64,000 nt of DNA from Saturnia japonica (lineage: Eukaryota > Arthropoda > Insecta > Lepidoptera > Saturniidae). The notes under the pieces were generated by a model that was not told the DNA's origin, did no database searches, and saw only the letters and a program-made list of their open reading frames with translations. Shown in pieces: positions 51,561 to 64,000 of the stretch. The position numbers and the translations under genes were made by a program. Numbering within the stretch: the stretch's first letter is position 1; every line of letters begins with the position of its first letter. Location of the stretch: the NCBI GenBank assembly GCA_033032175.1, contig CM065322.1, positions 4,526,001 to 4,590,000 on the forward strand, read 5' to 3'.

Positions 51561-52837
51561 AGTAAAACTTTAAAATGACATTTAGATCACGATGTATATA
51601 AAAATGATTTTAACAGGTGTTTTTTACTGATAACACACCGATACAGATGATATCTCGTCGTTCATAAACAATTACGTAGCGAAACTGTAGTATATCTATT
51701 TCATATCATGATCACCTGGTAGCAGCGTAGAAAGAAAATCGTATTTATATTTACTTTTAAAAAATTAGAAGCCAGTGTTCATATTGATTCGTCTGTGACT
51801 TTAATTTAAAAAAGAACATCTTAAAATTATTTCACGAATACCGAGAAAACTATTACACTGAACTGTTTAAAGTTACAGTTTTAAATATCATACACATTTA
51901 CGAAAAATTGTTCATAAAATTTCGAAAAATACAGATAAGCTACCGACTATACAACACATATTTGGAGAATACCTGTCAACCCATTAAATTATTTATGGTC
52001 GCGAATGAGTTTAATGCGTTATTGGAAATGTTTCAACTCATAACAGAACGATGAGACGCCGCAAGCGATGTTTGCAAACAAACTGAGTCACTGAGCACAC
52101 GTTTTCAGGAAATCACTCCGAAAGGTCAGTGGTTATTATACATGTTTATAAGATCAACGGATAAGTAATTTCTTTAGAATGCTGAATTAATAATTGGTAA
52201 TTTCTTAATAACAATGAAAACGGGTATTTCTGAACCCAGTGTGTAACTAGTTGAAGTATAGTTTAATTACTTTTGTTAAATTGATTATATTTTTGTATTT
52301 AAACATGTTAAATATCAACACAACCTACAAATTGGGGAAAGTCATAAATAAGTAAATATTTATCTATAATCGGTATATGTAAAAGAGTTCAAATAATAAC
52401 AAAGTAATGTACGCACGACCATTGGTCGAAATTCGACCGTTTCATAAATTTAAATCTAAACGTTATTGAGGTTTTTTTGTCAAAGTGTATATCGACACTG
52501 AAGTCACACAAAATTCACAGCTCGGAACTATTTCAGTCTACTTTATGTGACTTTTTGATCATAGACTATTTATTATCAATACATGAGAACATAACTTTTA
52601 AAAATGATATTTGAATTTTTGTTTTGATGGCGTTCGCACAAATTCATATTTGGGAAATGATTTTTTAAATAAACGAAACCGCAGCAAACGTATCTTGCGA
52701 TCTATATAAAATAAAGTTTTGTAATAATAAAAAATAATGACACTCGACTATTCTATGAAATTTTAATGTAGTTTGTTAATAAATAAACTTACAACCCTGA
52801 GTACCTTAGTTTACTAGTTTAGTATATATAGATAGAC
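51561..52837. other. No gene recognised; short family B relic
   Basis: A partial family B match (GGTCGAAATTCGACCGTTTC and TTTTTGATCATAGACTATTT) lies at about 52420-52570. Nothing else can be supported. Confidence 0.5.
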
Positions 52838-53190
52838 TAGCGATCGCCCTAAGCTCGAAATTCGACCAGCGACTTTTTGATCATAGACTATTTTCTGTTT
52901 GACATTTGCAGTATTCATGAACCTAAACAATGAGTATTATCTACATCACTTGCTGTCACTTTTCATTGAGTGACAATGTCAATATTTTTGGGGGCCTAAG
53001 TTCAATGGTAAAGTCGGGTTAGGATTCGCAGTATTAATTTATTTAATTTAATATATCAATAAAAGATATTATAGAAAAATTTTAGCTTTCTGCACTCCTT
53101 CTCCATATAAACTTTAACCATGGCAAATCTCACAGTCTTCCGTGCACGCAATACGCTTAAAAAGGTACCGAAAGCTTTTGCTTCACTTAT
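52838..53190 (+). repeat. Interspersed repeat family B, copy 2
   Basis: It starts ACTAGCGATCGCCCTAAGCT and ends near CGCAATACGCTTAAAAAGGT. It matches the 5.5 kb copy over about 340 bp. A short partial relative lies at about 52420-52590. Confidence 0.85.
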
Positions 53191-54475
53191 TAATATATAA
53201 ATATATCAATAAAAGTGAGTAATGTAAATGAATTGTATGCTTCTATGGAAATATCTTTGTTACAGAAAGAATATTCCAGAAAAAGTGATTCTGGAACTGA
53301 ATAATTATTTTAGCTGGAAACTTTCACCAGATATGCACAGCATCTGCCGTTTGCCGACAGCTTTACTGCAAGTTACATGTGCAACAAATTTCGCAGTTTA
53401 ATAATTTCTCCTTTGTCTTCTTAACTCGACAATAGTTTCAATTCTAGTTCCAAATTCATTCGTGCTCTTTTTTAATTAAATATTCTAACTGCTCATCGTG
53501 TGTAAACACGTCATAAATTCCTATAATTAAGATTTCATTTGTTTAGTCTTAAATTAGTATATAAAAAAACTGCGTGTGGCTCTGTCGGGGACATAACCGT
53601 GACTTTGGTAAATACATGTATTTTTTAAGTTCCCGGTACCGCTTCACTGTATCATATGGTAATTTATACATATCCATATATTAACGGATTGCTGTTAGGA
53701 AAGCCTTTCGAACCGTATAAGAATTTTATTTCTATTTTTTTTTCCGTATTTAATTTTTAAATTGAATACCATATATTCATAATAACCATTCCACATTAAG
53801 GTTTTGTACGCGAAATCGATAAATCTTGATGAGAGCTGTTGAGCTAAAACGAGCGTCGTGGCTCGGAAATTATGTGACGCCGCGAAATGATTTCAAAATG
53901 GCAGTGCGTCGCAGTCCTCACTCTATGTAGCGTATTATTAAATCCTTTAACTATGGAGTAGTGTAATAAAATTTTGTACGTAGATGATAAATATGTAGAT
54001 GCAATGCGGAATTTTACTCCCCGATTTTGTTATCATTAGTTTTTTTGATTGCCTTCCACTACGGAAGCAAATTTAAATACTTATTCACATCAAAATTATT
54101 ATAATTATTTGTCCTTTTAGCTTACACGGACATTAATAATTTTTAGTTTACAAGAAATGGCTTTGTATACACAGTGAAAGTGGGACCGAAAGGTATACAA
54201 GCAAAATCCCTATAAAACCTACTTAATTGATTTAGGCGTCGGATGTGCCACCATAAGCTCTTTATCAGAGAGAGTATCCATAGCGGTCTTAGTAGGCTCT
54301 TAATTAAATTAGTGCGTTTAGTTGAAATGAGACCACTTAAACTTATACATGGGCTGTAAATATCAAGCACTTTCTTGTAAAATACTTTCTCAGTACTCCA
54401 AACATATTGCAGAGACGGGCTATCCGCATAGTAAACTGTGCAGATGTAACCAAATACATCGAGTCGCTTAACTAT
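53191..54475. other. No feature recognised between the inverted family B copies
   Basis: This is AT-rich sequence with a 75-codon minus frame (54143-54370) that has no recognisable domain. Confidence 0.5.
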
Positions 54476-54479
54476 TTCG

Positions 54480-54815
54480 TTAAGCGTATTCTACCCTCAG
54501 TATCATGGTGAGTGCTCTGGAAAAGTACGGGCTAAGTACGGACACCGCATCGATCGACGTGAGTTCGAATCCCTACAATGACCCAGAGCTTTAGGTGAAG
54601 GAAAACATCGTGATGAACCCATATCATGGTGGTAGGGCATTTTATAATATCCAACTAGCGAGCTACCACACTCAAGTAGAAAATCTGCCGACCAGCACCT
54701 AGGTGTGTTCCGGGACCTGCACTTAAGTGCAATTTCACTACTAGGCTTAGTATGTCACCGTATTGGGCCATATCGTCTTTTAACATCAGATGAGATGGGA
54801 CCAAACGGTAAAATT
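54480..54815 (+). repeat. SINE-like repeat with tRNA-like B box
   Basis: GTGAGTTCGAATCCC (near 54560) resembles a tRNA B box and is followed by GAAAACATCGTGATGAACCC, GGTGTGTTCCGGGACCTGCA and AACATCAGATGAGATGGGAC. A related B-box and CATCGCTTCCTGATGAAGGC stretch is at 56000-56090, and the ACATCAGATGAGAT tail also occurs near 4450. Confidence 0.55.
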
Positions 54816-54909
54816 ATAAATTTAAAAAAAAAGTTGTCTAAATGTAGGATAATACCTCTCTCAGTTTAATCTACTGGTACAGTATAATCATTATATTAAT
54901 ACGTGAAGC

Positions 54910-55245
54910 AAAAATTTTGTACCCCTTTTTAAGCGTATTGCGTGGACGGAATATTGTGAGATTCGGCATAGTTAAAGTTTATATGAAGAAGGAGTGCAGA
55001 AAGTTAAAATTTGTCTTTAATATCTGTTAATAATATATTAAATAAAATAAATTAATACTGCAAATCCTAGCCCGACCAATTCCATTGAAATTAGACCCCC
55101 CAAAATATTGACATTGTCACTCAATGAAAAGTGACCTCAAGTGATATAATATTCATTGTTTATGTTCATACTACAAATGTCAAAGAGAAAATAGTTTGTG
55201 ATTAAAAAGTCGCTGGTCGAATTTCGATCATTGGGCGACCGCTAG
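54910..55245 (-). repeat. Interspersed repeat family B, copy 3 (inverted)
   Basis: This is the reverse complement of family B, starting on the plus strand with TTTTTAAGCGTATTGCGTGG and ending AATTTCGATCATTGGGCGAC. With copy 2 it forms an inverted pair separated by about 1.7 kb. Confidence 0.85.
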
Positions 55246-55249
55246 TAAG

Positions 55250-57825
55250 AAGAATTACGCTTTGTTTATAACTAAAATGATACAGTAAAGTATTGTTCAG
55301 TATAATAATAAATAATACCAGATTGAAAGTTAGAACTACGCCAGCTCAAGATGTATTGGTGATTGAAAACGGTGTAAAACCACCGTTCTATATTTTCCCA
55401 CGTACGGTAGTACTATAAAAACATTTATCATGGATTCAGATTTCCTCATCATTGTTTCCTTCACCACCAGCTGATAGGTTGCAAAATAAAAATTAGTAAA
55501 TGTACGTTAATTCTGTTTTTTTTTGGTTTATGCCAGGGCTTGAACCTATGAATATCGAACCGACATTTCGTCGGTCCAAACCTCTAGATTACCACCGACG
55601 AATCAGTGTACTTTATTGGATTTCCGATTATAAACGTCTTCATCGGAGAAGAGATTTGTAAGAAAACAGACACAAAGAAGGAACTTTAGATTGTATACAT
55701 AGAGAAGTAATAACAAAGACCGTAAATAACTGAGTATGTAGCTATATAGGTATGTAAACAAAATCTGCACGTGCCTTTACACTTCGTAGCTGTATTTCTA
55801 CGACTAAATTATTGCTCTATTGCCCTTTGTAAACGGTAAGAATCATCCCAGTTCAACTCCGGTATGGAAATTAAGTGATTTTATACATTTTGTTGTTCGT
55901 CCAACAAGTGAGCATAAACCTATATTAAATGACAATGCGGGCGAAGACCTGACTTATTAGGTCTTTTATGACGGTACTGTGCCTGTTAATGAGCATAAGT
56001 TCGAATCCCTAGGAGTCTGAGCTTTAAAAAAAAAACATCGCTTCCTGATGAAGGCATAGAGCATGGTGGTAAGGTATTTTCAAAACCTGCCAGGGTATAG
56101 GTTACGCTTAAAGAACCTAATGAAAAGAAGGAAACACTATTAGAAGAACCTTCATCAAGGTACTTCTCAGCATACCTCTAAACCATCTCGCTTAATTTTT
56201 AGAACTACTGAACACTCTGTATGTAATAAACAAGAACATAATTACGTAGGACAATTGTGCATTCAATTAATAAAATCAATGTAATTTATGATTTGTTTAG
56301 ATGCTTCTAAACACAAGAGCTGGCTTCCTGTACCAACACGTCATATTAAATAACATATAATACATACATACATACATAACATCCAATGCAATCCCAAAGT
56401 AGACGGTATACTTAAAAATTAAAGTAAATTATTGAGTAGTAATATTGGTATATAAATAAAAAGCCTAAAACGATACAAATCTGGAAATAATATTTATTTA
56501 TTTATTTAATTTACCCTTTGGAAAATTATTTTTTTTGTCAGTGAGTTACGTGATTTGAAACGCCGATTAGAAAATGTGACATCACCATTCAGGAAATATG
56601 AACGTTAGACTCTTGCTTAAGTTGTCAAACTTGTCACTGTTATCATACAAAATGACATAATTTATAAAATGAATTATGACGTCACGGGCCAAATAGCGCA
56701 TTTTGTATTGTGTTTTTTTTTTTAATTTAAATTAAAAAAAATCACTTTTAATGATGATGATGATAGATATAGATATTGTTTTCAACATATAAAGTGTTTA
56801 AAACAATTTTCCAAAAAAAATTCCATTCCTAGATTGTAGGAGAATCGTCAATGTCATTTAAGAAAATCGTACTAATTATTTAATATTCATACTATTGACT
56901 TTACTATTTACCACACGTTTGGCTTGGCGGGATAGCGACAGGTGTGCTCTGCGACCGCATGCACTTTATAAACAAGCAACGACCGCCTTGAAGGCATTCT
57001 GGCTCGAGTCGTGAAATAGCAATATTCTCGCTCGGATGAAGACCTTAGTTAATAAGACGACTACAATAAACACTAATCAAACAACAAACACCATTAAATC
57101 ATCCTAAAAGAAATCATTAAATAAAGCTATACTACATTAGTATTCTATTTTGCTTACACTTAATTATAATTATATTAGAGTGAGCAGAACTACCGATTCT
57201 CTAAAAGATAAAGTGCGCGCCTCCCTCGACACGCGCTTCATAGAATCCTATCGAGTTTGTTACAGAGAGTGACAGCATTTACTTCAAATAGCTTGTAATA
57301 TAGAAATCATTTCTAAGAATTTATTACTATGCACGTATTTAAGAGATAGTTTAGATGGCAACAATAAATAGATTCAATACAATAAATCCACACATCGACA
57401 ATCATAATGAGTTCCACACCCTTTCAACATCATAATGCCGGTGAAAGTTGTAAGTAGGTACCTGCGGGTGTATTTAAAACGGGTATGTAGTCAAACCGCC
57501 CTCACACTCGCCTGTGTCACGTTTCACTGCGTGAGATTCGCTTTACTAATTGAAGTACTTTACTAAGCCCGTTTAGGGTTGTCACCTCGTCACTCATTTT
57601 CGACACATCCGAAATAAAAAAAATCAGTGACAATAATTACTATTTTTATTAAGAGAAACTGATTAGTAATTTACTTGTGTTATTTGTGACTGCTTTGATC
57701 CGGAATTAAAAAAAAAATACAAATCTATATCATAATATTATAAAGCTCAAGAAGTTATTTTTAGTTTAAATACACTAATATCTGCAACTACCAGTCATAT
57801 TTAAAAAAAAATGCAATTGATAGTC
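55250..57825. other. No gene recognised; short repeat scraps
   Basis: It contains a B-box-like AAGTTCGAATCCCTAGG at about 55998 with a poly-A run. A moderately GC-rich patch at 56920-57040 and another near 57200-57270 have short open minus-strand frames but no recognisable domain, so no exon is called. Confidence 0.45.
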
Positions 57826-57829
57826 TACT

Positions 57830-58230
57830 TAATAAGAAAGGTTTAATAGGGTCTAAAACTTCATGCAACTACTCTAAGAAGCGGAGCAGTAACCAGTAAC
57901 ATAAACGTTCTAGGAAGCTGTAAGCAAACTCGGTTAGTGAGAACAATAATAAGATACATGGCGCATGTGATGTAGAATTAGTCGAAATAATTTAAAACGG
58001 GTGCAGCCGTGGGGCACAGTTTGTTATTTGAAAGAGTTTGTGTGTTTGGTTAAATGCGCTAATCTCAGGAATTACTACTTCAAAAGGAAAAATCGTTATA
58101 GTGTTGTATAGCCATTTATCGAGGAAGGCTATAGGAAAATGTTTCAAGAACGGGGAAAATTTGAAACTTTTGAGAGTTTCCATTATGTAACGCAGACGAA
58201 GTTGCGCGGATTAGCTAGTTTTTTATAATT
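57830..58230 (+). repeat. Interspersed repeat family C, copy 3, with adjacent second repeat
   Basis: The first part (to 58025) carries AGCGGAGCAGTAACCAGTAA-like text and AACGGGTGCAGCCGTGGGGC. The second part (58026-58230) has GGTTAAATGCGCTAATCTCA, AGCCATTTATCGAGGAAGGC and ends ACGAAGTTGCGCGGATTAGC. Both are common in Lepidoptera-type repeat tails. Related CTATAACCTTCCTCAATAAA text lies near 62915. Confidence 0.65.
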
Positions 58231-58454
58231 TCATTCTTACTAATTTACGTATAAGGTTTCATTAAAGTATATAGGTATAGGAACTGTAAAAAGGTTGTCA
58301 GGGTATGCGGGAGTCCCTCGTTTAATAATTTATTAGGGCTTAATAAATAAAAGGAGCTAAAAGATACCATTCACGGATATTTAATTATTTTACTAGCAAA
58401 AACTAACACAACCATGCTGGGTATAATAATCTGAGATCACTTCCAAGTTACCCA

Positions 58455-58745
58455 CAAAAATTAGCCCTAGTTCACCATCATATTCACCAGGGAGTAGTTA
58501 CAGCAAGCCTAAAGAATAACAAAGCAGTTGATATAGATAATATGCCCGGAGAACTTCTAAAATATGGAAGAGACGAACTACACTACAAATTCTAGGAGTT
58601 CTTTCAATGGATGTAGGAAACTGAGAAGGTTTCTTCAGATTTTAGATTTCACTCATCTGTTCCTTGTATTAAAACAAAGGGGACCGTTTAGAATGCAACT
58701 CCTATAGATGCATCTCACTCTTGAAATGGTGCTGATACGCATGCT
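58455..58745 (+). mobile_element. Decayed LINE reverse transcriptase fragment
   Basis: A plus-strand frame reads ASLKNNKAVDIDNMPGELLK then YGRDELHYKF, stop, EFFQWM, stop, ETEKV, followed by a shifted CNSYRCISLL-like block. This is the start of the reverse transcriptase domain of an RTE/Jockey-like LINE, with multiple stops. Confidence 0.7.
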
Positions 58746-59039
58746 GGTCCGATTTCATCTAAAAGTCTTCATGGCATTATGAACGTAAACTGGATTGATC
58801 GGGTTCGTAATACCGATGTTCTTCGTCGAGCTAATGTTTTCGGGAAAGAAGCATATCTGGTATGGCGTTAGCTCCTTGGTGCAGGCATCTGACTCGAATG
58901 TCTGAGCTAGAAAGATGTTCAGAAGAGACACTTGAAGAGATGCAACATTGAACCTTTTCATGTAGTCATTCAAGTTCACTTGGAAAGCGAAATGAGTGGA
59001 GGCAACTTTTTCAGGAGAGTAAACGCGTTTGAGGATCAA

Positions 59040-60065
59040 AAGACGCTCGAACTAGATTATAAACATAAACACTTAAAAAATAAACAGCCTTCAAATATAC
59101 ATTATAACTTTGGAACGGTATCCTAACGTGAGCGTTTTGCGCTCGTAAATTTACTGCTAAATAAACATTAGTGCTAATAAACATCTCAGCCCTTAGATGG
59201 AGTTTAGTCGCTGTAACCGAAATCAGCTAGGAGGAATATATTTAATAATCTCAAAATATAGCAGGTTTTCATTTATCACCAATGAATTAGCAGCGATGAA
59301 AATGTATCATTTCACTGCTATACAATTAAAGAAAGCCTAAAAATATAGTGACTCCAAGCGTAAGTTAACGTATACTCTTCTGTTAAAGAATGGACCTTGG
59401 TATTGACTTACAAACGATGAATCGAGTTTCCAATTATTGGCAAGTGTAGTTCACTACCAAATGCTTACAGGCCGGCCTCCGTGTGACGTCAACGACTGCC
59501 ATTGGATTGGTACTGGACTGAGATTAGATGAAAAAACGTAATTTAGGGAATAAACTATTGTATATTTTTCACTTCTTGCCAACCCTAGACTATTTATAGT
59601 GTATGACACTCGAATGACGGTTTGCTCGGCTGCCCGTGTAGCCGTAGCCGACGACAACACTTTTATTAAGCTTTGTGCGGTTGAAGGAAAGTCAAAGGTT
59701 GCCGTCACTGTGTGGTATGAAAGTCGTTATTGTGTTCAGGTGCCTTTTGTATACAGTATTATATATATGTATAGTGTAGTGTATAGTGTATATGTACGGC
59801 TTTTGTGTATAAAATAAATACATAACTCTTTGTTAACACGTGGGTTGCTTGGATTTACAGACATGCGAATTCGTTGGTAAAAATCGTAAGAGTTTACGAT
59901 TTAAAACATCACGAAATTAATATTTCTGAGTTTCCCCGATAGATGGCAGTATAAAATATATATATCTCGAACTCGCTGATCTCCTTACGAAGTTATTATA
60001 CTGTTGGTTTGTAGTTAGGAATAACTGAATGATGCCAAAACGCGAAAATTCATAAGAGAGACACT
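59040..60065. other. No feature recognised
   Basis: Short overlapping frames on both strands at 59454-59817 have no recognisable domain. I see no RNA gene or clear repeat. Confidence 0.5.
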
Positions 60066-60069
60066 GTGA

Positions 60070-60465
60070 GGTAAAGACGATTCAATACCGCCCTTTGATC
60101 GATACCAAGTACTCATCCAAGTATCGAATCAAAGTATCGATACCGCATTTAATACCAATTCAAAGGTTCGATCCTTTGAGTACTCAAATCACTTTTCATT
60201 ATTGGATCAAAGTAGCTTTTTAGTGATTACAAGGATGATTTTGCGCGAATGACTTTTTTTAGCTGCGTTCGACGTTTAAGCGAGAAACAATTGCCGGCTG
60301 AATGACCTTTTTCTTTTTTTTAGCTACGTTTGACGTTTAAGAGGGCGACATCATGACGCCAATTGATACGATTTCGATTTAATTCGATACCAGTACTCAG
60401 AATCGAATGAAAAAGTTCGATACTATAATATGAGTACTCAATAGTAACGAATCGTTCCTTACTGT
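60070..60465. repeat. Palindrome-rich repeat with internal duplication
   Basis: TATCGAATCAAAGTATCGAT, GTACTCATCCAAGTATCGA and AATTCGATACCAGTACTCAG elements occur in both orientations near the edges. A block GAATGACTTTTTTTAGCTGC then GTTCGACGTTTAAG (60248-60281) is repeated at about 60301-60340. It looks like a non-autonomous foldback element, with no coding frame. Confidence 0.5.
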
Positions 60466-60469
60466 GAGC

Positions 60470-61935
60470 GGCTTATCACCAAATGCATGGTGGTTGTAAA
60501 TTCTGATGCGACCATCAAGTCACATTTTTTTCGAACGGAAATATGTAACTTTCAATATAATTTATGTTTATCATTTATGTTTGTTTCAATCTGTATTACG
60601 TATATATATATGTTTTATGGTTTTTTTTTTTTAATTAAAACAAAGATTTCATTTAGCTCTTACCAGAAATTTTGATGATACAAAAATCCAAACAAGTCAT
60701 TTTGAAATTCAGAGGTAATTTATAGATAATAATTTAATTTACAGTAGTATCTACGCACACATTTAATCATCTTTGAAAAAAGAATCAATTAATTATTTTA
60801 TTATTATTATTATTGTATTATATAGAAAATATAAATGGAAAGATATTTGACCAGGTGTAGTTTTTATATCTTTGATATGTTAAGCGTCTGGCCACAATTT
60901 CGCTTGATGTTAAGTGATGATTTGACTCAGATGGTGACACGCTAAGCCTAGTGGGTAAACTGGCTCTCAAGTACAGCCGCCGGAACACACTTATAGGTGC
61001 TTCAACATATTATATTATATTCAATATATGTATACATGTATTAAATATTCATAGATATATTAAAAATAAGTAGATTATTAAATAATAATATTTTGCTGTA
61101 ATTTTTTTAAGTCGCACGATGGCTTTCTTTTTTTCTCTCCATAAATGTGTTCTATTAGACTGTAAAAAAACCTGATATCATAGATACAGGATCTCCTAGT
61201 TTGGGTCAGGTCATCAGGGCATGCTCTATTTATATTTTCGTTCCTTCTTAAGAAATAAAATGTATTATTATTATTATTCTTAAATGCATATTCAAATTTA
61301 TACGCGTTCATTATTTCCGGCTTTTACGCATTAAAGTCTGCTTTGAAGAGCTCTTGACTTATAATATGAGGGAAGCTTTTTAACATATAATATAACAATA
61401 TAATGATAATGGTTCGTAAGAAGCGAGTTTGTTTTGAAGAGTAATAATTTCAAATAACATTATTCGTGGTAATTGACACAATATTTAACAGTCTTTTGAG
61501 TAATTTGAGCACAACAGCACTAACTTTGTGCTAAAAGTGTGTAAAGTGATTAACTGCTGTCATAAGTTTTCTGATTCAAAGATAAAATAACTATACAGAT
61601 AGTGTAGAAGAAATTCGTTTAAAAGTCGGAAACTAAACATGAAAGAAATCGGAAATAATTAAATTTGAAAATTACCTGTTTGTTTTCAATGCTTTGTAAA
61701 TGACTAGCAAACGGCTAGCAAATACATAGCTTATGTCACACAGGGAGAATATAGCTTCCTGTTAATGTAAAATTTGTCAAAGTAAATGCTAGTGCAATAA
61801 CTTAAAACAAAACACATAATGACACAACGCAAAAGAGTCTCTTTATAAATAATATTTTGTTCTGCAGTATTTGATATGCAAGGATATTATAAAATTATAA
61901 TATATTATTATGTTAAACAAATTTATAGAAACACC
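60470..61935. other. No gene recognised
   Basis: AT-rich sequence with ATT microsatellite runs (about 60797-60815 and 61263-61278) and a short SINE-like tail at 60900-60995. No exon is supported. Confidence 0.5.
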
Positions 61936-61939
61936 TTTA

Positions 61940-62232
61940 TGTTCTATGTGCCACTGTCAGCTACATGTGCAGAGCATGTATGGAGGGTGAAGAAACCGCT
62001 ATCCACGGAATCCTGTAATGCGTAGGAGTTGCAACCCAACGAGCAGAAATCCTCAAAAATCCGAGGTCGCTTCGAGAAGCCTGTGATTGCCTGGGGGAGG
62101 CGTCTGCACTTCTGGTCGGAGTTGGGCTGGTTGAAATAACCGCCCGGAATATCTACGCACAATGGACCTAGCAAGAGTCTAAGTGCGGACAGATGAAGTG
62201 CACATAACATAACATATATATATATATATATA
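61940..62232 (+). mobile_element. LINE C-terminal zinc-knuckle fragment
   Basis: The plus strand reads CRACMEGEETAIHGIL, a stop, then CVGVATQRAEILKNPRSLRE and VGLVEITARNIYAQWT before a TAG. The C-x2-C...H...C pattern and downstream text match the 3' end of RNase H-bearing LINEs. A TA microsatellite follows at about 62213-62232. Confidence 0.7.
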
Positions 62233-62239
62233 ATATTAC

Positions 62240-64000
62240 TTTGAAATTACATTGACATCATAATGTGCAGTCCTATTTATGTAAATTTTATTTTGGGTCA
62301 TGTGTTCACAGTTCACTAGTTTATTGTAAAGCACGAATCTAGACACAAATACCTTTTGGAACGTTGAAAAGGACCCTTAAAAATCTCGGTACAACGCAAA
62401 GTCATTACTTGAATAGGTGGATCATTTCGTATTAATTAAAAATTACGGCTTCCACCCACGCCATGACCGATGTAACTTGATCCGCGAAATGAGATTTAAA
62501 TAAAGGAATTAAAAATAATTTTTTTTATTGCGTTAAGTATTTTTAAAGGTCATTACATTTTAGACGGAGACACAAAGCGTTCGGGATTGCTGAACAAAAA
62601 TTATTCAAAGTTTAATTGGACGTTTTTACGTAGTTGTTGAAATCCGTTTTTAGCTACAATATAAAGTGTAATTTCTAAAGATTGTTATTTTTTATTTAAG
62701 AAAACCGATGTCTGATAATTTTAATATTTTCACGTAATTTTACCACACCAGTTTGTATGTCGAAGAATTTTTTTTTTGTGAGGTTATTGGAGATTATCTG
62801 TGGAACACGTAGGAACATTAAGTTGGTATTTCAGGGTTTAACGAGTATTGTTAATATGAGTTTGACATTAATGGTTACTGCATAGCTCCTAAAAGTCGTA
62901 GTTTTAAGTTATATAGCCTATAACCTTCCTCAATAAATAGGCCAAGCTAGGTGAAGCTGTTAAGGACTTTATTGACTCCAGAGACCTGAAGCCTAACAGT
63001 ATAGTTAGGTAAAAAAAAAAAAAATCGGTTGTCTGTAAAGTCGGTTTACTGACGATAGTTGAACGTGACAACGTCATAAGAAAATACTGATGGAATGGTA
63101 TTATTTTAATGCAATGCAAGACAGATGTCGAACGCGAAGGCCGATTGTGCCTCTTTGTCGCTCGTTCCGCGCTCTCGCTTGCACTTCAAGCCTTAAATGG
63201 AACGCCTCAGAGCGAGGTAACGCCGCATGAGTCATGTTTTTTCGTGCGTGCAGCCGGCTCCATCGAATTATAAGACGTTGTCACGTCAAAATAAATAGTC
63301 TTTAACGTGTGCCGACGACATAAGTGACAGGACGTGTTAACAATATAATATTCTGTTGTAACTGTTTAATAGAGTAATCCGTCATAAGAATGAAAAAAAA
63401 AAAAATTTCACACACAATCTTTCTCTTATTATTAGTACATGGCAAACTGATGGTACTGGACTTACCGCACAGTGCAATCTAAACACAACGGCGACCACCG
63501 AGTGATCTAAATCCATCGGTGGTAGCCGCTGTTATTTCGGCCTGCATTAAAATCTCTATACGTTACGTTTAAAGGACGCGATGACGTAAGAAAGAGGGAA
63601 CACACTGGCCGGGAGAAGATTACACAGATTCTCGGTACGACAAAGGTAAGCCATAGAGAACTTTTTAGTTCATGCCGAGATAGAGGTTACCGTAAAACTG
63701 TATAACGTCTACATAAATATGTAAACGGAACATTATACTGAACTCTTTCCTCGTCATTTAGTAATCATGATGTATATAAATCCATACGTATCCAATGTTT
63801 TATCATATTTTATACTCGCGACCAATTTTCGAGCGAAAAGTTTCAGTAAACCATAATTCACGTACCACTTAGGTGGAATCCGTTGAGGTGCGTTAGGGTT
63901 GGCACGTTCAAATTTTTTCATGGATTTAAAAAAAATCTTTATATGTTTAATGCTTGGCCATATTCACGCATAGGAACGATGTGGCCAAAGATAGTTACAT
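62240..64000. other. No gene recognised; repeat fragments
   Basis: It includes a TATAACCTTCCTCAATAAAT repeat tail near 62915, a GC-rich patch at 63120-63260 of unknown nature, and a 63480-63700 block related to 4150-4350 (CATCGGTGGTAGCCGC, GGTACGACAAAGGTAAG, GAGGTTACCGTAAAACTGT). No coding exon was recognised. Confidence 0.45.

Noticed and set aside
56900..57060. GC-richer patch with open minus-strand frames, considered as a 5' ARHGEF17 exon
   Set aside because: No convincing acceptor and no recognisable protein text. Several frames are open equally, so it cannot be called.
63120..63260. GC-rich patch considered as a promoter or CpG-rich first exon
   Set aside because: No initiator, downstream element or coding frame could be tied to a gene, and nearby text is repetitive.
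1..64000. CRISPR arrays, bacterial operons, rRNA genes or endogenous viral genes
   Set aside because: No regularly spaced direct repeats with unique spacers, no ribosome-binding-site operon structure, and no retroviral gag/env or other viral coding text was recognised. All reverse transcriptases seen are non-LTR type.

Overview
This is a 64 kb piece of AT-rich animal nuclear genome, almost certainly from a moth or butterfly. The evidence is a natalisin-type neuropeptide precursor carrying FWxxR-amide repeats, an arthropod-type split gene with GT-AG introns, and a dense load of repeat families of the kind common in Lepidoptera (RTE and Jockey/CR1-like LINEs, an R4/Dong-like element, rosa-like mariner copies, tRNA-derived SINE-like units). 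No prokaryotic genes, CRISPR arrays or rRNA genes were seen.

Two host genes are supported. (1) A natalisin-like prepropeptide on the plus strand (12067..13644). It has a signal peptide, ten FWxxRG copies, one deviant PFWAIGG copy and three DPYxxxRG copies, nearly all flanked by dibasic sites. (2) The 3' part of a Rho guanine-nucleotide exchange factor 17 (ARHGEF17/TEM4) orthologue on the minus strand. It can be reconstructed as 17 exons from 47802 down to the stop codon at 15689. The exons join in frame throughout (2,883 nt, 960 codons plus stop) and encode the DH domain, the PH-like domain, an acidic/serine-rich linker and the C-terminal WD40-like propeller ending TNHLLLWRV. The 5' exons were not found and probably lie beyond the window. 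The two genes converge tail to tail with 2.0 kb between their stop codons.

Layout: 1..7.3 kb is repeat debris and unassigned sequence. 7.33..8.63 kb is an apparently intact DD41D (rosa-like) Tc1/mariner element. 8.6..12.05 kb is sequence upstream of natalisin. 12.07..13.64 kb is natalisin. 15.7..47.8 kb is the ARHGEF17 gene, whose introns hold a tRNA-derived SINE, an RNase H LINE fragment, a 5'-truncated RTE LINE, a 587-bp foldback element with long inverted repeats, an almost complete R4/Dong-like retrotransposon abutting a second LINE at a TAA microsatellite, a second mariner copy (inactivated) and other RTE debris. 47.8..64 kb has no gene I could support; it holds LINE 3' fragments and several short repeat families, one of them as direct and inverted copies.

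The most notable observations are the mixed peptide repertoire of the natalisin precursor, the apparent insertion of an R4/Dong-like element into the ATT tail of another LINE, the two closely related DD41D mariner copies (one 51 bp from a splice acceptor), and the foldback element with hairpins inside its inverted repeats. I saw no clear candidate for a wholly new molecular system.
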